Shown piece after piece: positions 18,721-28,406 of a DNA stretch of 64,000 nucleotides. This DNA comes from Gluconobacter sp. Gdi (GTDB lineage Bacteria; Pseudomonadota; Alphaproteobacteria; Acetobacterales; Acetobacteraceae). Location of the stretch: contig NZ_BLJQ01000004.1 in NCBI RefSeq assembly GCF_014132155.1, positions 186,001 to 250,000 on the forward strand. The letters run 5' to 3'. The notes beneath the pieces were generated by a model. It saw nothing but the letters and a program-made list of their open reading frames with translations. It was not told the DNA's origin and searched no databases. Numbering within the stretch: position 1 is the first letter of the stretch; each line of letters opens with the position of its first letter. Both the position numbers and the translations under genes were made by a program.

Positions 18721-20294
18721 TGCCGGAAATGCCTCATGCCAGTGAAGACCATGGCGATTCCAGCTGCATCGGCAGCGTCGATCACCTCCTGATCGCGGAT
18801 TGAGCCACCGGGCTGGATCACAGCCACAGCACCAGCAGCAACAACACTCTCAAGACCATCTGCGAACGGGAAGAACGCATCCGATGCGGCCACAGATCCC
18901 TTGGTCAACGGGGCAGTCTCACCCGCAACATTCGCAGCATCTTCGCTCTTGCGAGCCGCAATGCGCGCGCTATCAACACGGGACATCTGCCCCGCCCCGA
19001 TCCCGACAGTCGCATTGTTGCGAACATAAATGACTGCGTTGGATTTCACGTGCTTGGCCACTCGGAACGCGAACAGGAGATCTTTCATCTCCTTTTCCGT
19101 GGGCGCGCGTTTAGTGACGACCTTCAGATCGCTCTCAAGGACGCGACCTGCATCCCGGCTTTGCGCCAGAAAACCACCGGCGACAGAGCGAAAAGCCAGA
19201 CCTTCAGCTTCCGGATCAGGCATTCCGTCTGTGAGCAACAGACGCAGGTTCTTCTTGCGAGAAAGAATTTCAATAGCTTGCGCATCCGCATCTGGGGCAA
19301 CAATCACTTCCGTGAAAATCGCACTAATGCGTTGAGCCGTTTCTGCATCTAGCGTTCTGTTCACAGCGACGATGCCACCAAATGCCGAAACCGGATCACA
19401 CCGCAGCGCCGCAATCCATGCCTGTTCCAGCGTTTCAGCAGACGCCACACCGCATGGATTAGCGTGCTTGACGATCACGACAGTCGGCGCATCAAACTCA
19501 GCAACAGCCTCGAACGCTGCGTCTGTGTCATTAAGATTGTTGTAGCTCAGCGCCTTGCCCTGCACCTGACGAGCCGTCGCGATGCCCGCCCGTGTGCTGC
19601 CATCACGATAGAAAGCAGCTTTCTGATGTGGGTTTTCACCATAACGCAGAAGCTCGTCGCGAGAGCCACTGAGCGTCAGAACAGGGGGCAACAATTCGCC
19701 CGCACGCTCCGCGAACCAACGGGAGATCATACCGTCATAAGACGCCGTATGGGCGTACGCAGCACCGGCATAATCACGACGCTCACTTAGATACGTTCCG
19801 CCCGCGTCCAGAGACTGAACGAAATCACCGTATTGCTGAGGAGACGTCAGGATCGTGACATGATCGAAGTTCTTGGCCGCAGCACGGATCATGGCCGGAC
19901 CGCCAATATCGATATTCTCGATACAGTCTTCATCGCCCGCGCCGGATGCAACCGTAGCGGCGAAAGGATACAGGTTAACGCAGACCAGATCGATTGGCAC
20001 GATGCCGTGTTCTTCCATCTGGCTCAGATGAGCCGGCAGGTCACGACGTGCGAGAATGCCGCCATGAACCTGCGGAACCAGCGTCTTGACACGACCGTCA
20101 AGAATTTCGGGGAAGCCTGTATGTTCTGAAACATCTTTGACAGTCAGACCCGCTTCACGCAGCGCCCTTGCCGAGCCCCCCGTCGAAAGCAGTTCTGCAC
20201 CGTGGGCGGCAAGTGCGCGCCCCAGTTCAATCAGTCCCGTCTTGTCAGAAACGGAGAGAAGGGCGCGACGGACGGGGAGTCGGGTCTCAGTCAT
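18717..20294 (-). CDS. purH: Bifunctional AICAR formyltransferase / IMP cyclohydrolase
   Basis: Catalyses the last two steps of IMP synthesis. The 525-residue protein starts with the MGS-like cyclohydrolase domain ([17 protein letters not shown], then [15 protein letters not shown] and [14 protein letters not shown]). It continues with the formyltransferase domain carrying the conserved [12 protein letters not shown]. Near the C-terminus are [11 protein letters not shown] and [14 protein letters not shown]. It overlaps both neighbours by 4 nt: the membrane hydrolase upstream and the small exported protein downstream. The three form one operon. Confidence 0.97.
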   Translation of the reverse strand: MTETRLPVRRALLSVSDKTGLIELGRALAAHGAELLSTGGSARALREAGLTVKDVSEHTGFPEILDGRVKTLVPQVHGGILARRDLPAHLSQMEEHGIVPIDLVCVNLYPFAATVASGAGDEDCIENIDIGGPAMIRAAAKNFDHVTILTSPQQYGDFVQSLDAGGTYLSERRDYAGAAYAHTASYDGMISRWFAERAGELLPPVLTLSGSRDELLRYGENPHQKAAFYRDGSTRAGIATARQVQGKALSYNNLNDTDAAFEAVAEFDAPTVVIVKHANPCGVASAETLEQAWIAALRCDPVSAFGGIVAVNRTLDAETAQRISAIFTEVIVAPDADAQAIEILSRKKNLRLLLTDGMPDPEAEGLAFRSVAGGFLAQSRDAGRVLESDLKVVTKRAPTEKEMKDLLFAFRVAKHVKSNAVIYVRNNATVGIGAGQMSRVDSARIAARKSEDAANVAGETAPLTKGSVAASDAFFPFADGLESVVAAGAVAVIQPGGSIRDQEVIDAADAAGIAMVFTGMRHFRH

Positions 20295-20854
20295 GATGGA
20301 AATGCAATATCCTTCAAAACATGTCCGTGCAACCGCTGGTGATGCACGACGTAAGGAGCGTGACTACCAAATGGGTCACGTCCCGCGAACCCTGCCCACC
20401 CTAATAGAAAGAGAGTAGGCAGAAGAAGCATGATCTCGCCTAGGCCGCCTGTGCGGACATAGGGCCAGAAAGACAGTCTGGACCGGCTAAGAGGTGCCAG
20501 AAGCTGGCAGCCACCGGTTGGCAGGTCAGCCGCAATGTGGGTGGCAACGCCCAGAAGAAGAGCACCAATGGGCCCCCTTAGCGCCCCTTCACCCATAAAA
20601 GCTCCAACCAGCCCTGCAACCAGAAGCAGCACAACGCCGGAATGCGTCATCCCCCGGTGGCCGAAGGTTCGAGCCAGGAAACGGGACAGAAATTTGACTC
20701 GCGCTCCCAGCATGGAGCGCTCCGTATCAATGTCTGGAAGCAGGCTGCCCAGCAACCCTGTACAAACCGAAAAAGGGTCAGGCGACAGCACATGCCAGCG
20801 CATCGCACACAAGACAGCAAATCCGCCAATCAGGAGATGAGAACGTCCAGTCAC
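20291..20854 (-). CDS. YdjM/DUF457-family membrane-bound metal-dependent hydrolase
   Basis: A 187-residue membrane protein. The family landmarks are all present: RSHLLIGG near the N-terminus, [17 protein letters not shown], the metal-binding HRGMTHS, and [12 protein letters not shown]. About four membrane segments surround them. Members such as E. coli YdjM are LexA-regulated, but I see no LexA box here. The gene leads the purH operon (4-nt overlap). Its substrate is unknown. Confidence 0.85.
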   Translation of the reverse strand: MTGRSHLLIGGFAVLCAMRWHVLSPDPFSVCTGLLGSLLPDIDTERSMLGARVKFLSRFLARTFGHRGMTHSGVVLLLVAGLVGAFMGEGALRGPIGALLLGVATHIAADLPTGGCQLLAPLSRSRLSFWPYVRTGGLGEIMLLLPTLFLLGWAGFAGRDPFGSHAPYVVHHQRLHGHVLKDIAFPS

Positions 20855-20994
20855 GGGCTCTTATGATCCGATTCGGACGTTATCGGAAAGGGCCGTAACC
20901 CCTTTTCCTGCAAAGATATTCATAAATTCCATCCCCCATCTTCTTCTGGAGATGTTCTTTATCCGTTCTCAGTCAGAGAAACAGGCCCTTAATG

Positions 20995-21033
20995 AAAAAA
21001 GAAAGGCGATCCGGATCACTTCCAGACCGCCTT
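20995..21033 (-). terminator. Terminator after edd-eda
   Basis: An inverted repeat at 21003-21033 (AAGGCG at one end, CGCCTT at the other, 13 pairs with two mismatches, loop TCACT) is followed on the minus strand by a T-rich tract ending with six T (20995-21000). It lies 37 nt past the eda stop. Confidence 0.7.
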
Positions 21034-21069
21034 CCTGTTTTCAATGGAGCGAAAAATTTACAAGGGATC

Positions 21070-21693
21070 TTAGCTCTGGCGCAAAAGAGCAGCAGCCGTA
21101 GCACGCTGCGTCACCGTCTTTGCGTCGAACTCACCTGCCGTAATCCACGATCCGCCAACACAGGATACGGAAGGAAGTGCCAGCCAGTCGGGAGCGCTCC
21201 CTTCAGTGATGCCGCCTGTCGGGCAGAAGCGGACATTGCCGAATACACTGGCCAAGCTCTTCAGCGCCGGAATGCCACCATTGGTCACAGCCGGGAAGAA
21301 CTTGAAGCGTGTCAGGCCCAGATCCAGACCGCGCATGATATCACCAGCATTTGCGACGCCCGGAAGGAAAGGCATGTCATGGTCGCGGGCAGCGTCAGCC
21401 AGCGGTGCGGTTAAGCCAGGGCTCACGATAAAGCGGGAGCCAGCCTTGACTGCACGCTCCAGATCCGTCGGGTTCAACACAGTGCCGGCACCAACAAACG
21501 CACCGTCCACCTTGGACATTTCCTCGATCACTTCAAGCGCACAAGGCGTCCGCAGCGTCACTTCCAGAGTGGTCAGGCCACCAGCGACCAGCGCTTCAGC
21601 CAAGGGACGAGCCTGTGCAACATCATTGACCACCAGCACCGGAATAACCGGGCAGCGGGTCATGACAGCATCAAGTTTGGCAGTATCAGTCAT
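21070..21693 (-). CDS. eda: KDPG aldolase (2-keto-3-deoxy-6-phosphogluconate aldolase)
   Basis: Cleaves KDPG to pyruvate and glyceraldehyde-3-phosphate, the second step unique to the Entner-Doudoroff pathway. The 207-residue protein has the catalytic Glu in TTLEVTLRT, the phosphate-binding GAGTVLNP, and the Schiff-base lysine in LTRFKFFPA. The C-terminal SCVGGSWI is standard. It follows edd by 12 nt on the same strand and is followed by a terminator, so the two genes form a complete operon. Gluconobacter relies on this route and the pentose phosphate pathway because glycolysis is incomplete (known biology of the genus). Confidence 0.97.
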   Translation of the reverse strand: MTDTAKLDAVMTRCPVIPVLVVNDVAQARPLAEALVAGGLTTLEVTLRTPCALEVIEEMSKVDGAFVGAGTVLNPTDLERAVKAGSRFIVSPGLTAPLADAARDHDMPFLPGVANAGDIMRGLDLGLTRFKFFPAVTNGGIPALKSLASVFGNVRFCPTGGITEGSAPDWLALPSVSCVGGSWITAGEFDAKTVTQRATAAALLRQS

Positions 21694-21705
21694 GAAATTT
21701 GGTCC

Positions 21706-23553
21706 TTAGTGAATGGCGTCGCCAACGGCTTCGATTACCTGATCCATTTGGGCCAGCATGGCGGATGCGCCGGTTTCGGCCGGATCATGCACTGAACGCA
21801 TGAGGGCAAACAACTCACGCCCAGTTCCGAGAGCAGGCGGCGGCGGCGCAACAGGTTCGCGTGCCTCCCATTCTGCCGGATCGACGAGAACCTCAATCTG
21901 CCCCGTTACGGCACACACCCGGATCATGTCACCATCCCGAACGCGGGCAATCGGGCCGCCGACCTGAGCTTCCGGGCCGACGTGAATGGCAGCAGGCACC
22001 TTACCACTCGCACCTGACATCCGTCCGTCTGTCAGAAGAGCCACCTTGTAGCCCCGATCCTGCAACACGCCGAGCGTTGGCGTCAGTTTGTGCAGTTCCG
22101 GCATCCCGTTGGCTTCCGGCCCCTGGAACCGCACAACAACAACGACATCCCGCTCAAGTTCACCCTTCTGAAACGCCGTGGCGACATCATGCTGATCATG
22201 GAAAACGCGCGCCGGGGCTTCAATGGTCAGGAATTCTTCAGCAATGGCACTGCTTTTATAGATACCACGACCGACATTGCCCTGCATGAGCTTGATACCA
22301 CCATCAGCTTTGAACGGCTCCTTGACGTCCCGGAGAATATCACGGTCCAGCGATGGTTTGGCATGCGTGTAAACGACTTCGTCGTCCTGCAGGCTGGCAC
22401 GGCAGGCATAATCCGCGAACCCGCCGCGTGAGACCGTCATGATGTCCGTGTGCAAAAGACCAGCACGGGAAAGCTCGGCAATCAGTGTCGGCATACCACC
22501 CACATGATTGAAGGCGTTCACGTCCTCAGAGCCACTGGGATAAACGCGCGTCATCAGCGGAACTGCTGCTGAGAGGCGGCTCAGATCTTCCCAGTCAATA
22601 ATGATACCAGCAGCTCGGGCAATGGCAGGCAGGTGGATGGTGTGATTGGTCGAACCGCCAGTTGCCAGCAAGCCGACTGCCGCATTCACAATGGCCTTTT
22701 CATCAACACACTGCGCCAGTGGGCGGACATCTTCGCCATTCAGGCTGATTTCCGCCAGACGATGGACGCTTGCGCGCGTCATGGCCTGCCGAAGCGGCGT
22801 GTTCGGATTGATGAACGCAGAATCAGGCATCATGAGGCCCATGATCTCAACCATCATCTGGTTCGTATTGGCCGTGCCGTAGAAGGTGCATGTGCCGGCG
22901 CTATGGTAGGAGGCGTTTTCCGCTTCCATCAGACGATCCTGCCCGACCTTGCCCTGCACATAGAGCTGACGGATCCGCTGCTTTTCCTTGTTAGGAAGGC
23001 CTGACGGCATAGGGCCGGCCGGGATCAGCATTGTCGGCAGATGCCCGAAGCGCAGTGCGCCCATCAGCAGGCCCGGGACAATCTTGTCACAGATCCCCAG
23101 AAGCGCGACACCTTCGAACATGCCGTGGCTCAGGCCGACAGCCGTGGACATGGCAATAACGTCACGGGAGAACAGGGAAAGCTCCATTCCCTCTTGTCCC
23201 TGCGTCACGCCATCACACATTGCTGGCGCACCACCGGCGATCTGAGCAGTTGCACCAACTTCGCGGGCGAACAGCTTCATCTGGTCCGGGTAACGTCCAT
23301 ATGGCTGATGCGCCGACAGCATGTCGTTGTAAGTCGTCACAATCCCGAGGTTCGTGCTGGCCGGACGCATGAGCTCCGGCTTGTCAGACGCAGCCGCTGC
23401 AATGGCGTGAGCGAGGTTTCCGCAGGCCAGGCGTGGGCGGGAGACGCCTTTGGCCCGGTTTCGCTCCATCAGAGCAAGATAACGGCGACGGGAGACTTTC
23501 GAACGCTCGATGATCCGGGCGGTCACGCTCTCGACGACGGAATTCAAAGACAT
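21706..23553 (-). CDS. edd: 6-phosphogluconate dehydratase
   Basis: Dehydrates 6-phosphogluconate to KDPG, the first Entner-Doudoroff step. The 615-residue protein belongs to the IlvD/Edd iron-sulfur dehydratases. Landmarks include [20 protein letters not shown], the ligand cysteines in [14 protein letters not shown] and [34 protein letters not shown], and [20 protein letters not shown]. Length is standard. The ATG at 23553 is followed closely by conserved sequence. The promoter must lie in the 438-nt divergent gap toward the YfdX gene. Confidence 0.97.
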   Translation of the reverse strand: MSLNSVVESVTARIIERSKVSRRRYLALMERNRAKGVSRPRLACGNLAHAIAAAASDKPELMRPASTNLGIVTTYNDMLSAHQPYGRYPDQMKLFAREVGATAQIAGGAPAMCDGVTQGQEGMELSLFSRDVIAMSTAVGLSHGMFEGVALLGICDKIVPGLLMGALRFGHLPTMLIPAGPMPSGLPNKEKQRIRQLYVQGKVGQDRLMEAENASYHSAGTCTFYGTANTNQMMVEIMGLMMPDSAFINPNTPLRQAMTRASVHRLAEISLNGEDVRPLAQCVDEKAIVNAAVGLLATGGSTNHTIHLPAIARAAGIIIDWEDLSRLSAAVPLMTRVYPSGSEDVNAFNHVGGMPTLIAELSRAGLLHTDIMTVSRGGFADYACRASLQDDEVVYTHAKPSLDRDILRDVKEPFKADGGIKLMQGNVGRGIYKSSAIAEEFLTIEAPARVFHDQHDVATAFQKGELERDVVVVVRFQGPEANGMPELHKLTPTLGVLQDRGYKVALLTDGRMSGASGKVPAAIHVGPEAQVGGPIARVRDGDMIRVCAVTGQIEVLVDPAEWEAREPVAPPPPALGTGRELFALMRSVHDPAETGASAMLAQMDQVIEAVGDAIH

Positions 23554-23991
23554 TGGAACACTCGCTGCTCGACTGACACACGCGCTGCCAGACGGAAAAA
23601 ACGCTCTTTCCGCTGAAAGACACAGCCTCGTGAAGGGGCTACTTTCATACGGAACCGAACTTGGAACAGCAACACCTCACAATGCCTTTCCGAGAAAATT
23701 TATTATTTTTATTTCTCAGAATGGCTTTTTATCTTTTCATTTAAACCGTTTTTTTTCGAAAAAATGAAAATAAAGTACAAATTCAGATTTACCCAGTATT
23801 TTCAATATTATGTATTTTCATATACGCAGATGCGATGATGAGCAAATACTCAAAATGAATTCCCACCACGGGAAATCAGAACGAAATTGATCCGGATTAA
23901 TGATGAAATATAAATCAACTTTCATTTGATAGGTTCTGAATTATATTTTTATGTTTCCCGATATTGATTTTATATTCATTAGGATCTCATC
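23554..23991. other. Divergent, AT-rich promoter region between edd and yfdX-like gene
   Basis: This 438-nt gap must carry the promoters of both divergent genes. The half next to edd has ordinary composition. From about 23690 to 23980 it is strongly AT-rich with A and T tracts. A short inverted repeat (GAGAAA/TTTCTC) is near 23692-23725. I cannot assign a convincing -35/-10 pair or an operator by eye, and see no gene. Confidence 0.55.
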
Positions 23992-24666
23992 ATGCGAATT
24001 CTACTTCCCATCCTTGCATCAGCAGCTTTGACACTCTCCGCCATGCCAGCGCATGCCGGATCTCTTCATAAGGACTGGGAATCTTTCAAAGCCCATCGGG
24101 CATTTCATCACCTGTCTGCTGACGGACAACGCGCCGTTACGGACATTCTCAAGGCACGTCAGATCCTGAGTGCCGGACAGACAGATGCGGCCATTCCGGC
24201 TCTCTACGACGCCCAGAAGCGACTGACAGCCGCAACAACGGCCAGTCAGAAGTTCCAGGCTGCAGAAAACGATCTGCACGCAGCCCCACAGCACCCAATT
24301 CCCTCAACGCATCATGCGATCTCCGGCCAGGTTGACTGGCTACCCGTAGGTGGTGAGTTCATTGCCAGCGAGACACTTGCCCCAGAGCAGAAAGCAGCCG
24401 TCGCATCCGCCAATGCTCAGCTAAAAAACGGTGATACGGACTCAGCTGCCCAGACAATGAAGGTCGTGGACCAGAACGCGGACTTCATTCTCGCCCTAGC
24501 CCCGATTGCCCCATTCCAGGGCGCAATCAATCGGGCAACTGTCTTCACAGAAGGTCGCCATCCGCAGCAAGCTGTAGAGGCTCTGGATGAAGCTCTGGAT
24601 TCCATTGTGTTTGTGTCCGAAGACTTCGTTACGACACTAGCCCCCGCAAACGCGACCAAGAAGTAA
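23992..24666 (+). CDS. YfdX-family exported protein
   Basis: A 224-residue periplasmic protein. The signal peptide spans residues 1-22 (core PILASAALTLSA, cleavage AHA/G). The mature part is helical with the YfdX pattern: an N-terminal helix pair (AVTDILKARQILSAGQTDAA), then SGQVDWLPVGGEF and a C-terminal EALDEALDSIVFVSED. AGGATCTCATC precedes the ATG and serves as ribosome binding site. E. coli yfdX is induced by the acid-response regulator EvgA. A role in acid stress would suit an acetic acid bacterium but is inference. A bidirectional terminator follows. Confidence 0.85.
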   Translation: MRILLPILASAALTLSAMPAHAGSLHKDWESFKAHRAFHHLSADGQRAVTDILKARQILSAGQTDAAIPALYDAQKRLTAATTASQKFQAAENDLHAAPQHPIPSTHHAISGQVDWLPVGGEFIASETLAPEQKAAVASANAQLKNGDTDSAAQTMKVVDQNADFILALAPIAPFQGAINRATVFTEGRHPQQAVEALDEALDSIVFVSEDFVTTLAPANATKK

Positions 24667-24701
24667 GCTCTCGCGCCCATCTACCGCGCGGAACCAGAAA
24701 C

Positions 24702-24740
24702 AAAAAAGGCGGCCTGCATATTCTGCAGGCCGCCTTTTTT
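24702..24740. terminator. Bidirectional rho-independent terminator
   Basis: A perfect 11-bp stem (GGCGGCCTGCA at 24708-24718, TGCAGGCCGCC at 24724-24734) with loop TATTC is flanked by six A on the left and six T on the right. It can end transcription of the YfdX gene on the plus strand and of the NIPSNAP gene on the minus strand. Confidence 0.93.
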
Positions 24741-24767
24741 GAATACGAACACTAAAGACCGAACACT

Positions 24768-25340
24768 TCAGTTCCAGAGAGAGATCGCCAATGGCAGCAA
24801 GATCTCGCTTTCCATTCGCGTCAGAAACGGCGCGACTTTTGGCGGCCAGCTTCCGGTAGCTACAGCAGCGGCCCTCTTTTCCGACCGTGCATTCAGGTCT
24901 GCATAAGGCCACAGATGCGCAATGCGCGGCGTGCCCTCAAGAGAGACGAGTGTGCACGTCAGCGGGGAGACCGTTTCTCTCTCCGGGACAGCAGCAAGGA
25001 AACGCTCCTCAACGTCAGGCATGCCATCCGGCTTGGCCTCATAGCAGCGCCATTCATAGACACTTCCATAAGAGCCGGGGTTAGCGACAGGCGTGATGGC
25101 GCGCCAAGACGTCACTTCCACCCGAAACAGGTTCTCATGAGGCAGGCTAGACAAGACGTCTGGACGGCCATTCAAGAGCGCCTCGTAGGTCTGCGCTGTC
25201 CTGAGAAGGGTAATGCGGTTCAGGCGACCTATTTCGGTCACCCATGCCCCTACCCCCTCAAGACCTGAGAGAGCAGAGACCACCTGCGGGATATGCCCAG
25301 GCTGAACGTCCAGAAAGATGGTCTCTACATAACTCATCAC
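24768..25340 (-). CDS. NIPSNAP-family protein
   Basis: A 190-residue cytosolic protein with two ferredoxin-like halves, as in NIPSNAP/dimeric alpha-beta barrel proteins. Key segments are YVETIFLDVQPGHIPQVVSA and VYEWRCYEAKPDGMPDVEERF, the second being the repeat start, with IAHLWPYADLNARSEKRAA near the C-terminus. The biochemical role of bacterial NIPSNAP proteins is unsettled. It lies 12 nt after accC on the same strand, so it may be the last gene of the aroQ-accB-accC operon, and it shares the bidirectional terminator with the YfdX gene. Confidence 0.8.
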   Translation of the reverse strand: MMSYVETIFLDVQPGHIPQVVSALSGLEGVGAWVTEIGRLNRITLLRTAQTYEALLNGRPDVLSSLPHENLFRVEVTSWRAITPVANPGSYGSVYEWRCYEAKPDGMPDVEERFLAAVPERETVSPLTCTLVSLEGTPRIAHLWPYADLNARSEKRAAAVATGSWPPKVAPFLTRMESEILLPLAISLWN

Positions 25341-25352
25341 ATCATCTCCGCT

Positions 25353-26702
25353 TCAGGACTTGGTCTGGGCGGCGACAAAGTTTTCCAGCCAGTGAATTGT
25401 GTAGTCACCTTTCTGGAAAGTCGGATCCGCCAGAATTTTCCGATGAAGCGGGATAACCGTTTCCACTCCATCCACCACACATTCATCCAAAGCACGCTGC
25501 ATGCGGGCAATGGCTTCCTGGCGCGTCGGCGCATGAACGATAAGCTTGGCAATCATGCTGTCGTAGTAAGGCGGGATGCGATAGCCAGCGTAAATGGCGC
25601 TGTCCATTCGCACACCAAGGCCGCCAGGTGCATGGAAAACATTGACCGTGCCAGGGCTCGGCGCAAAGGTTTCCGGGTTCTCGGCGTTGATGCGGCACTC
25701 GATCGCATGGCCGGACATCTTGATGTCCTTTTGCGTATAACCGAGTTGCTCACCAGCAGCGATCCGGATCTGCTCACGCACCAGATCGACACTGCACACC
25801 ATTTCCGTCACCGGATGTTCCACCTGAAGGCGGGTATTCATCTCGATGAAGCAGAACTGGCCATCCTGATAAAGGAACTCAAGCGTGCCAGCATTCCGGT
25901 AGCCCATGCGTGCCAGAGCCTCGGTCGAGGTCCGACCGATTTCTTCACGTTCGGCATCCGTCAGAGCCGGGGAACCGGCTTCTTCAAGCAGCTTCTGGTG
26001 ACGACGCTGGAGGGAGCAGTCACGCTCGCCGAAATGCACCACGTTGCCATGGGCATCACCAAGGATCTGAAGCTCAATATGACGCGGACGATCGAGATAC
26101 TTCTCGAGATAGACCTCGTCATTACCGAAGGCGGCACGGGCTTCTGCACGAGCTACCGACCAGGCTTCCTCAATATCATCTGCGGTCTGCGCAACCTTCA
26201 TGCCGCGACCACCGCCGCCGGCAGCGGCCTTGATCAGGACCGGATAACCGACCTTCTCGGCGACTTCACGGGCAGCCTGAATATCGACCAGCGCCCCATC
26301 GGAGCCCGGCACCAGCGGCACGCCAAGCGCACGCATGGTCGTCTTGGCCGTGATTTTGTCGCCCATCGTGCGGATATGCTCCGCCGTCGGGCCGATAAAC
26401 GCCAGACCATGCTCTTCAACAGTCTCGGCGAACTCGGCATTTTCTGACAGAAAGCCATAACCCGGATGAATGGCATCCGCGCCCGTAATCATGGCAGCTG
26501 ACAGAATGGCAGCGACGTTCAGATAAGAATCGCGTGCACTCGGCGGACCGATGCAGACGGCTTCATCGGCAAGACGCACATGCATTGCATCGGCGTCGGC
26601 CGTCGAATGCACAGCCACGGTTTTGATGCCCATCTCACGGCAGGCGCGCTGGATACGCAGCGCGATCTCGCCTCGATTGGCAATAAGGACTTTAGAAATC
26701 AT
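25353..26702 (-). CDS. accC: Acetyl-CoA carboxylase, biotin carboxylase subunit
   Basis: ATP-dependent carboxylation of the biotin on AccB, the first half of the committed step in fatty acid synthesis. The 449-residue protein begins [20 protein letters not shown]. It has [15 protein letters not shown], the ATP-grasp glycine loop [13 protein letters not shown], and [16 protein letters not shown]. Length is exactly that of AccC. It abuts accB (1-nt overlap), the standard pairing. Confidence 0.97.
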   Translation of the reverse strand: MISKVLIANRGEIALRIQRACREMGIKTVAVHSTADADAMHVRLADEAVCIGPPSARDSYLNVAAILSAAMITGADAIHPGYGFLSENAEFAETVEEHGLAFIGPTAEHIRTMGDKITAKTTMRALGVPLVPGSDGALVDIQAAREVAEKVGYPVLIKAAAGGGGRGMKVAQTADDIEEAWSVARAEARAAFGNDEVYLEKYLDRPRHIELQILGDAHGNVVHFGERDCSLQRRHQKLLEEAGSPALTDAEREEIGRTSTEALARMGYRNAGTLEFLYQDGQFCFIEMNTRLQVEHPVTEMVCSVDLVREQIRIAAGEQLGYTQKDIKMSGHAIECRINAENPETFAPSPGTVNVFHAPGGLGVRMDSAIYAGYRIPPYYDSMIAKLIVHAPTRQEAIARMQRALDECVVDGVETVIPLHRKILADPTFQKGDYTIHWLENFVAAQTKS

Positions 26703-27157
26703 TACTCGATGATCGCCAGAGCTTCGCCAAATTCAACAGGCTGCCCGGACTCGACAAAGAACTTTGTCAGGGTACCAGAGCGGGGAGCCTTGATCTGGTT
26801 AAAGGTTTTCATGGCTTCGATCAGCATGATCGTCTGACCGGCAGAAACGGTCTGACCTTCCTGAGCGAATGCCGGGGAAGCCGGATCCGGCGCCAGATAG
26901 GCGACACCCACCATCGGGCTTGGAACCGCACCAGGATGCTTGGCAGGATCAGCCGGAGGTGCCGCAACAGGAGCAGCGGCTGGTGCTGCGGCGGGAGCAG
27001 GAGCAACGGCTGGTGCAGCAGCCTGAACCACGTTGACGTTGCGCGCCACGCGAATGCGGCTATCAGCTTCGGAGATCTCGATTTCGGTCAGGCCGGTCTG
27101 CGTCAGAATATCGGCCAATGCCCGAATGGCATCCTTGTCCACGAGCATGCGGCTCAT
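26702..27157 (-). CDS. accB: Acetyl-CoA carboxylase, biotin carboxyl carrier protein
   Basis: Carries the carboxylated biotin between AccC and the carboxyltransferase. The 151-residue protein has an N-terminal helical part, a Pro/Ala-rich linker at residues ~45-72, and a biotinyl domain whose acceptor is Lys117 in EAMKTFNQ. The thumb-like segment ([13 protein letters not shown]) is typical of AccB. It overlaps the aroQ stop by 4 nt and accC by 1 nt. Confidence 0.96.
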   Translation of the reverse strand: MSRMLVDKDAIRALADILTQTGLTEIEISEADSRIRVARNVNVVQAAAPAVAPAPAAAPAAAPVAAPPADPAKHPGAVPSPMVGVAYLAPDPASPAFAQEGQTVSAGQTIMLIEAMKTFNQIKAPRSGTLTKFFVESGQPVEFGEALAIIE

Positions 27158-27603
27158 CCTTCGTCTTCGATCATGTCGGTTATTGCCTGAAGCGCATGCG
27201 CGTATCCCCTGACGCCGAGGCCGCAGATCACACCGATGGCGGCCTGCGAGACGTAGGTATGATGGCGGAATGGCTCCCGGCGATGAATGTTGGAAATATG
27301 AACCTCAACTATCGGCAACTCAACAGCAAGAAGCGCGTCGAGCAGGGCAATCGAGGTATGCCCATAAGCAGCAGGATTAATCACGATTCCATCAGCGCGG
27401 CCGCGACACTCCTGCACCCAGGACACAAGTTCTCCCTCACCGTTTGTCTGTCGGAAATCGATCGCGACATCGAGGCGTTCAGCAGCCTGAATACACACCT
27501 GCTCGACATCGTCGAGCGTAGCGTGACCGTAGATTCCAGGCTGGCGCAGACCCAGCATATTGAGATTCGGACCGTTCAGAACGGCAATGAGAGGACGTTT
27601 CAT
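27154..27603 (-). CDS. aroQ: 3-dehydroquinate dehydratase, type II
   Basis: Dehydrates 3-dehydroquinate to 3-dehydroshikimate in the shikimate pathway. Landmarks are VLNGPNLNMLGLRQPGIYG near the N-terminus with the catalytic Tyr in PGIYG, NPAAYGHTSIALLDAL, and VEVHISNIHRREPFRHHTY. I choose the Met at 27603, which gives 149 residues like the family. The frame continues to another ATG at 27636 (11 extra residues, MTAPKVLSRGQ) and neither site has a clear ribosome binding sequence. aroQ-accB-accC is a common alphaproteobacterial operon order. Confidence 0.93.
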   Translation of the reverse strand: MKRPLIAVLNGPNLNMLGLRQPGIYGHATLDDVEQVCIQAAERLDVAIDFRQTNGEGELVSWVQECRGRADGIVINPAAYGHTSIALLDALLAVELPIVEVHISNIHRREPFRHHTYVSQAAIGVICGLGVRGYAHALQAITDMIEDEG

Positions 27604-27758
27604 CTGGCCGCGCGATAGCACTTTCGGAGCCGTCATGAAAGCGTCATCGCCCTAATCCTGCCGTCTTCAGAGGGTTCAAAAGGGGGACAGGCCCATGGTT
27701 TTGTGCTAGGAAGCACGGCTCAAGCCCGTTTTCGTCCACTGGAGAAGATACCAGTCTA

Positions 27759-28376
27759 GTGAAATTTGCCCCGCCTGCCATTCGCTCATCCCGTCGACTG
27801 TCTCCCCTGCGCAGCATGACATTTGCACTCGCGCTTGCCGGAATTGCAGCTGGAACGACTGCCCATGCAGCAGACGATTCTTCTGGTGATGCAGCGGGGA
27901 CGGTCCGGACCAGCTGGGCAGCCTCTGTTCGATCCGCGCTGGCAAACCGGGCCCACAAGGCCGCGTCCTGGACCCAGCATGGCATGGCGAGCTGGTATGG
28001 GCGTCATTTCCACGGACGTCGCACCAGTAGCGGGACGATCTTCAACACAAATGATCTGACGGCCGCACACCCTTCCCTGCCAATTGGCACAAAACTGCTG
28101 GTGACGTCTGAAGATACGGGCCGTTCTGTTGTCGTCACAGTGAACGATCGCGGGCCGTTCAATAGCCGCATCATCGATCTGTCACATGCGGCAGCGGCGA
28201 AGATCGGAATGCTGAACAGCGGAACTGCCCACGTCACCATTGCCCGTATGGCTGACAAGCCCGCGTCAGATGCCGCGAGCGAAGTCGCGGAAGCCGAGTC
28301 CAAGGATACGAGCGAACAAGCCATCAAGGCTGCGGGCACCCAGTCTGACACTACGAAGCAGCCCACCCACCGTTAA
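27759..28376 (+). CDS. RlpA-like septal ring lytic protein (DPBB domain)
   Basis: A 205-residue exported protein. A signal peptide covers about residues 1-37 (core MTFALALAGIAAGTTAHA). The double-psi beta-barrel spans ~70-160 (GMASWYGRHFHGRRTSSG, then LTAAHPSLPIGTKLLVT, and VNDRGPFNSRIIDLSHAAA with the catalytic-type Asp). The tail is Ala/Glu/Lys-rich and lacks the C-terminal SPOR domain of E. coli RlpA. I see no lipobox, so it may be soluble periplasmic. The start is a GTG with GGAGAAG about 11 nt upstream. It converges with the BrkB-type gene 30 nt away. Confidence 0.88.
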   Translation: MKFAPPAIRSSRRLSPLRSMTFALALAGIAAGTTAHAADDSSGDAAGTVRTSWAASVRSALANRAHKAASWTQHGMASWYGRHFHGRRTSSGTIFNTNDLTAAHPSLPIGTKLLVTSEDTGRSVVVTVNDRGPFNSRIIDLSHAAAAKIGMLNSGTAHVTIARMADKPASDAASEVAEAESKDTSEQAIKAAGTQSDTTKQPTHR

Positions 28377-28406
28377 AACGACGGACGGGCTGAGTTACCC
28401 CGGTGT

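Noticed and set aside
25293-26447. 384-codon plus-strand open frame opposite accC
   Set aside because: accC is conserved over the whole stretch. The antisense frame is a by-product of codon bias.
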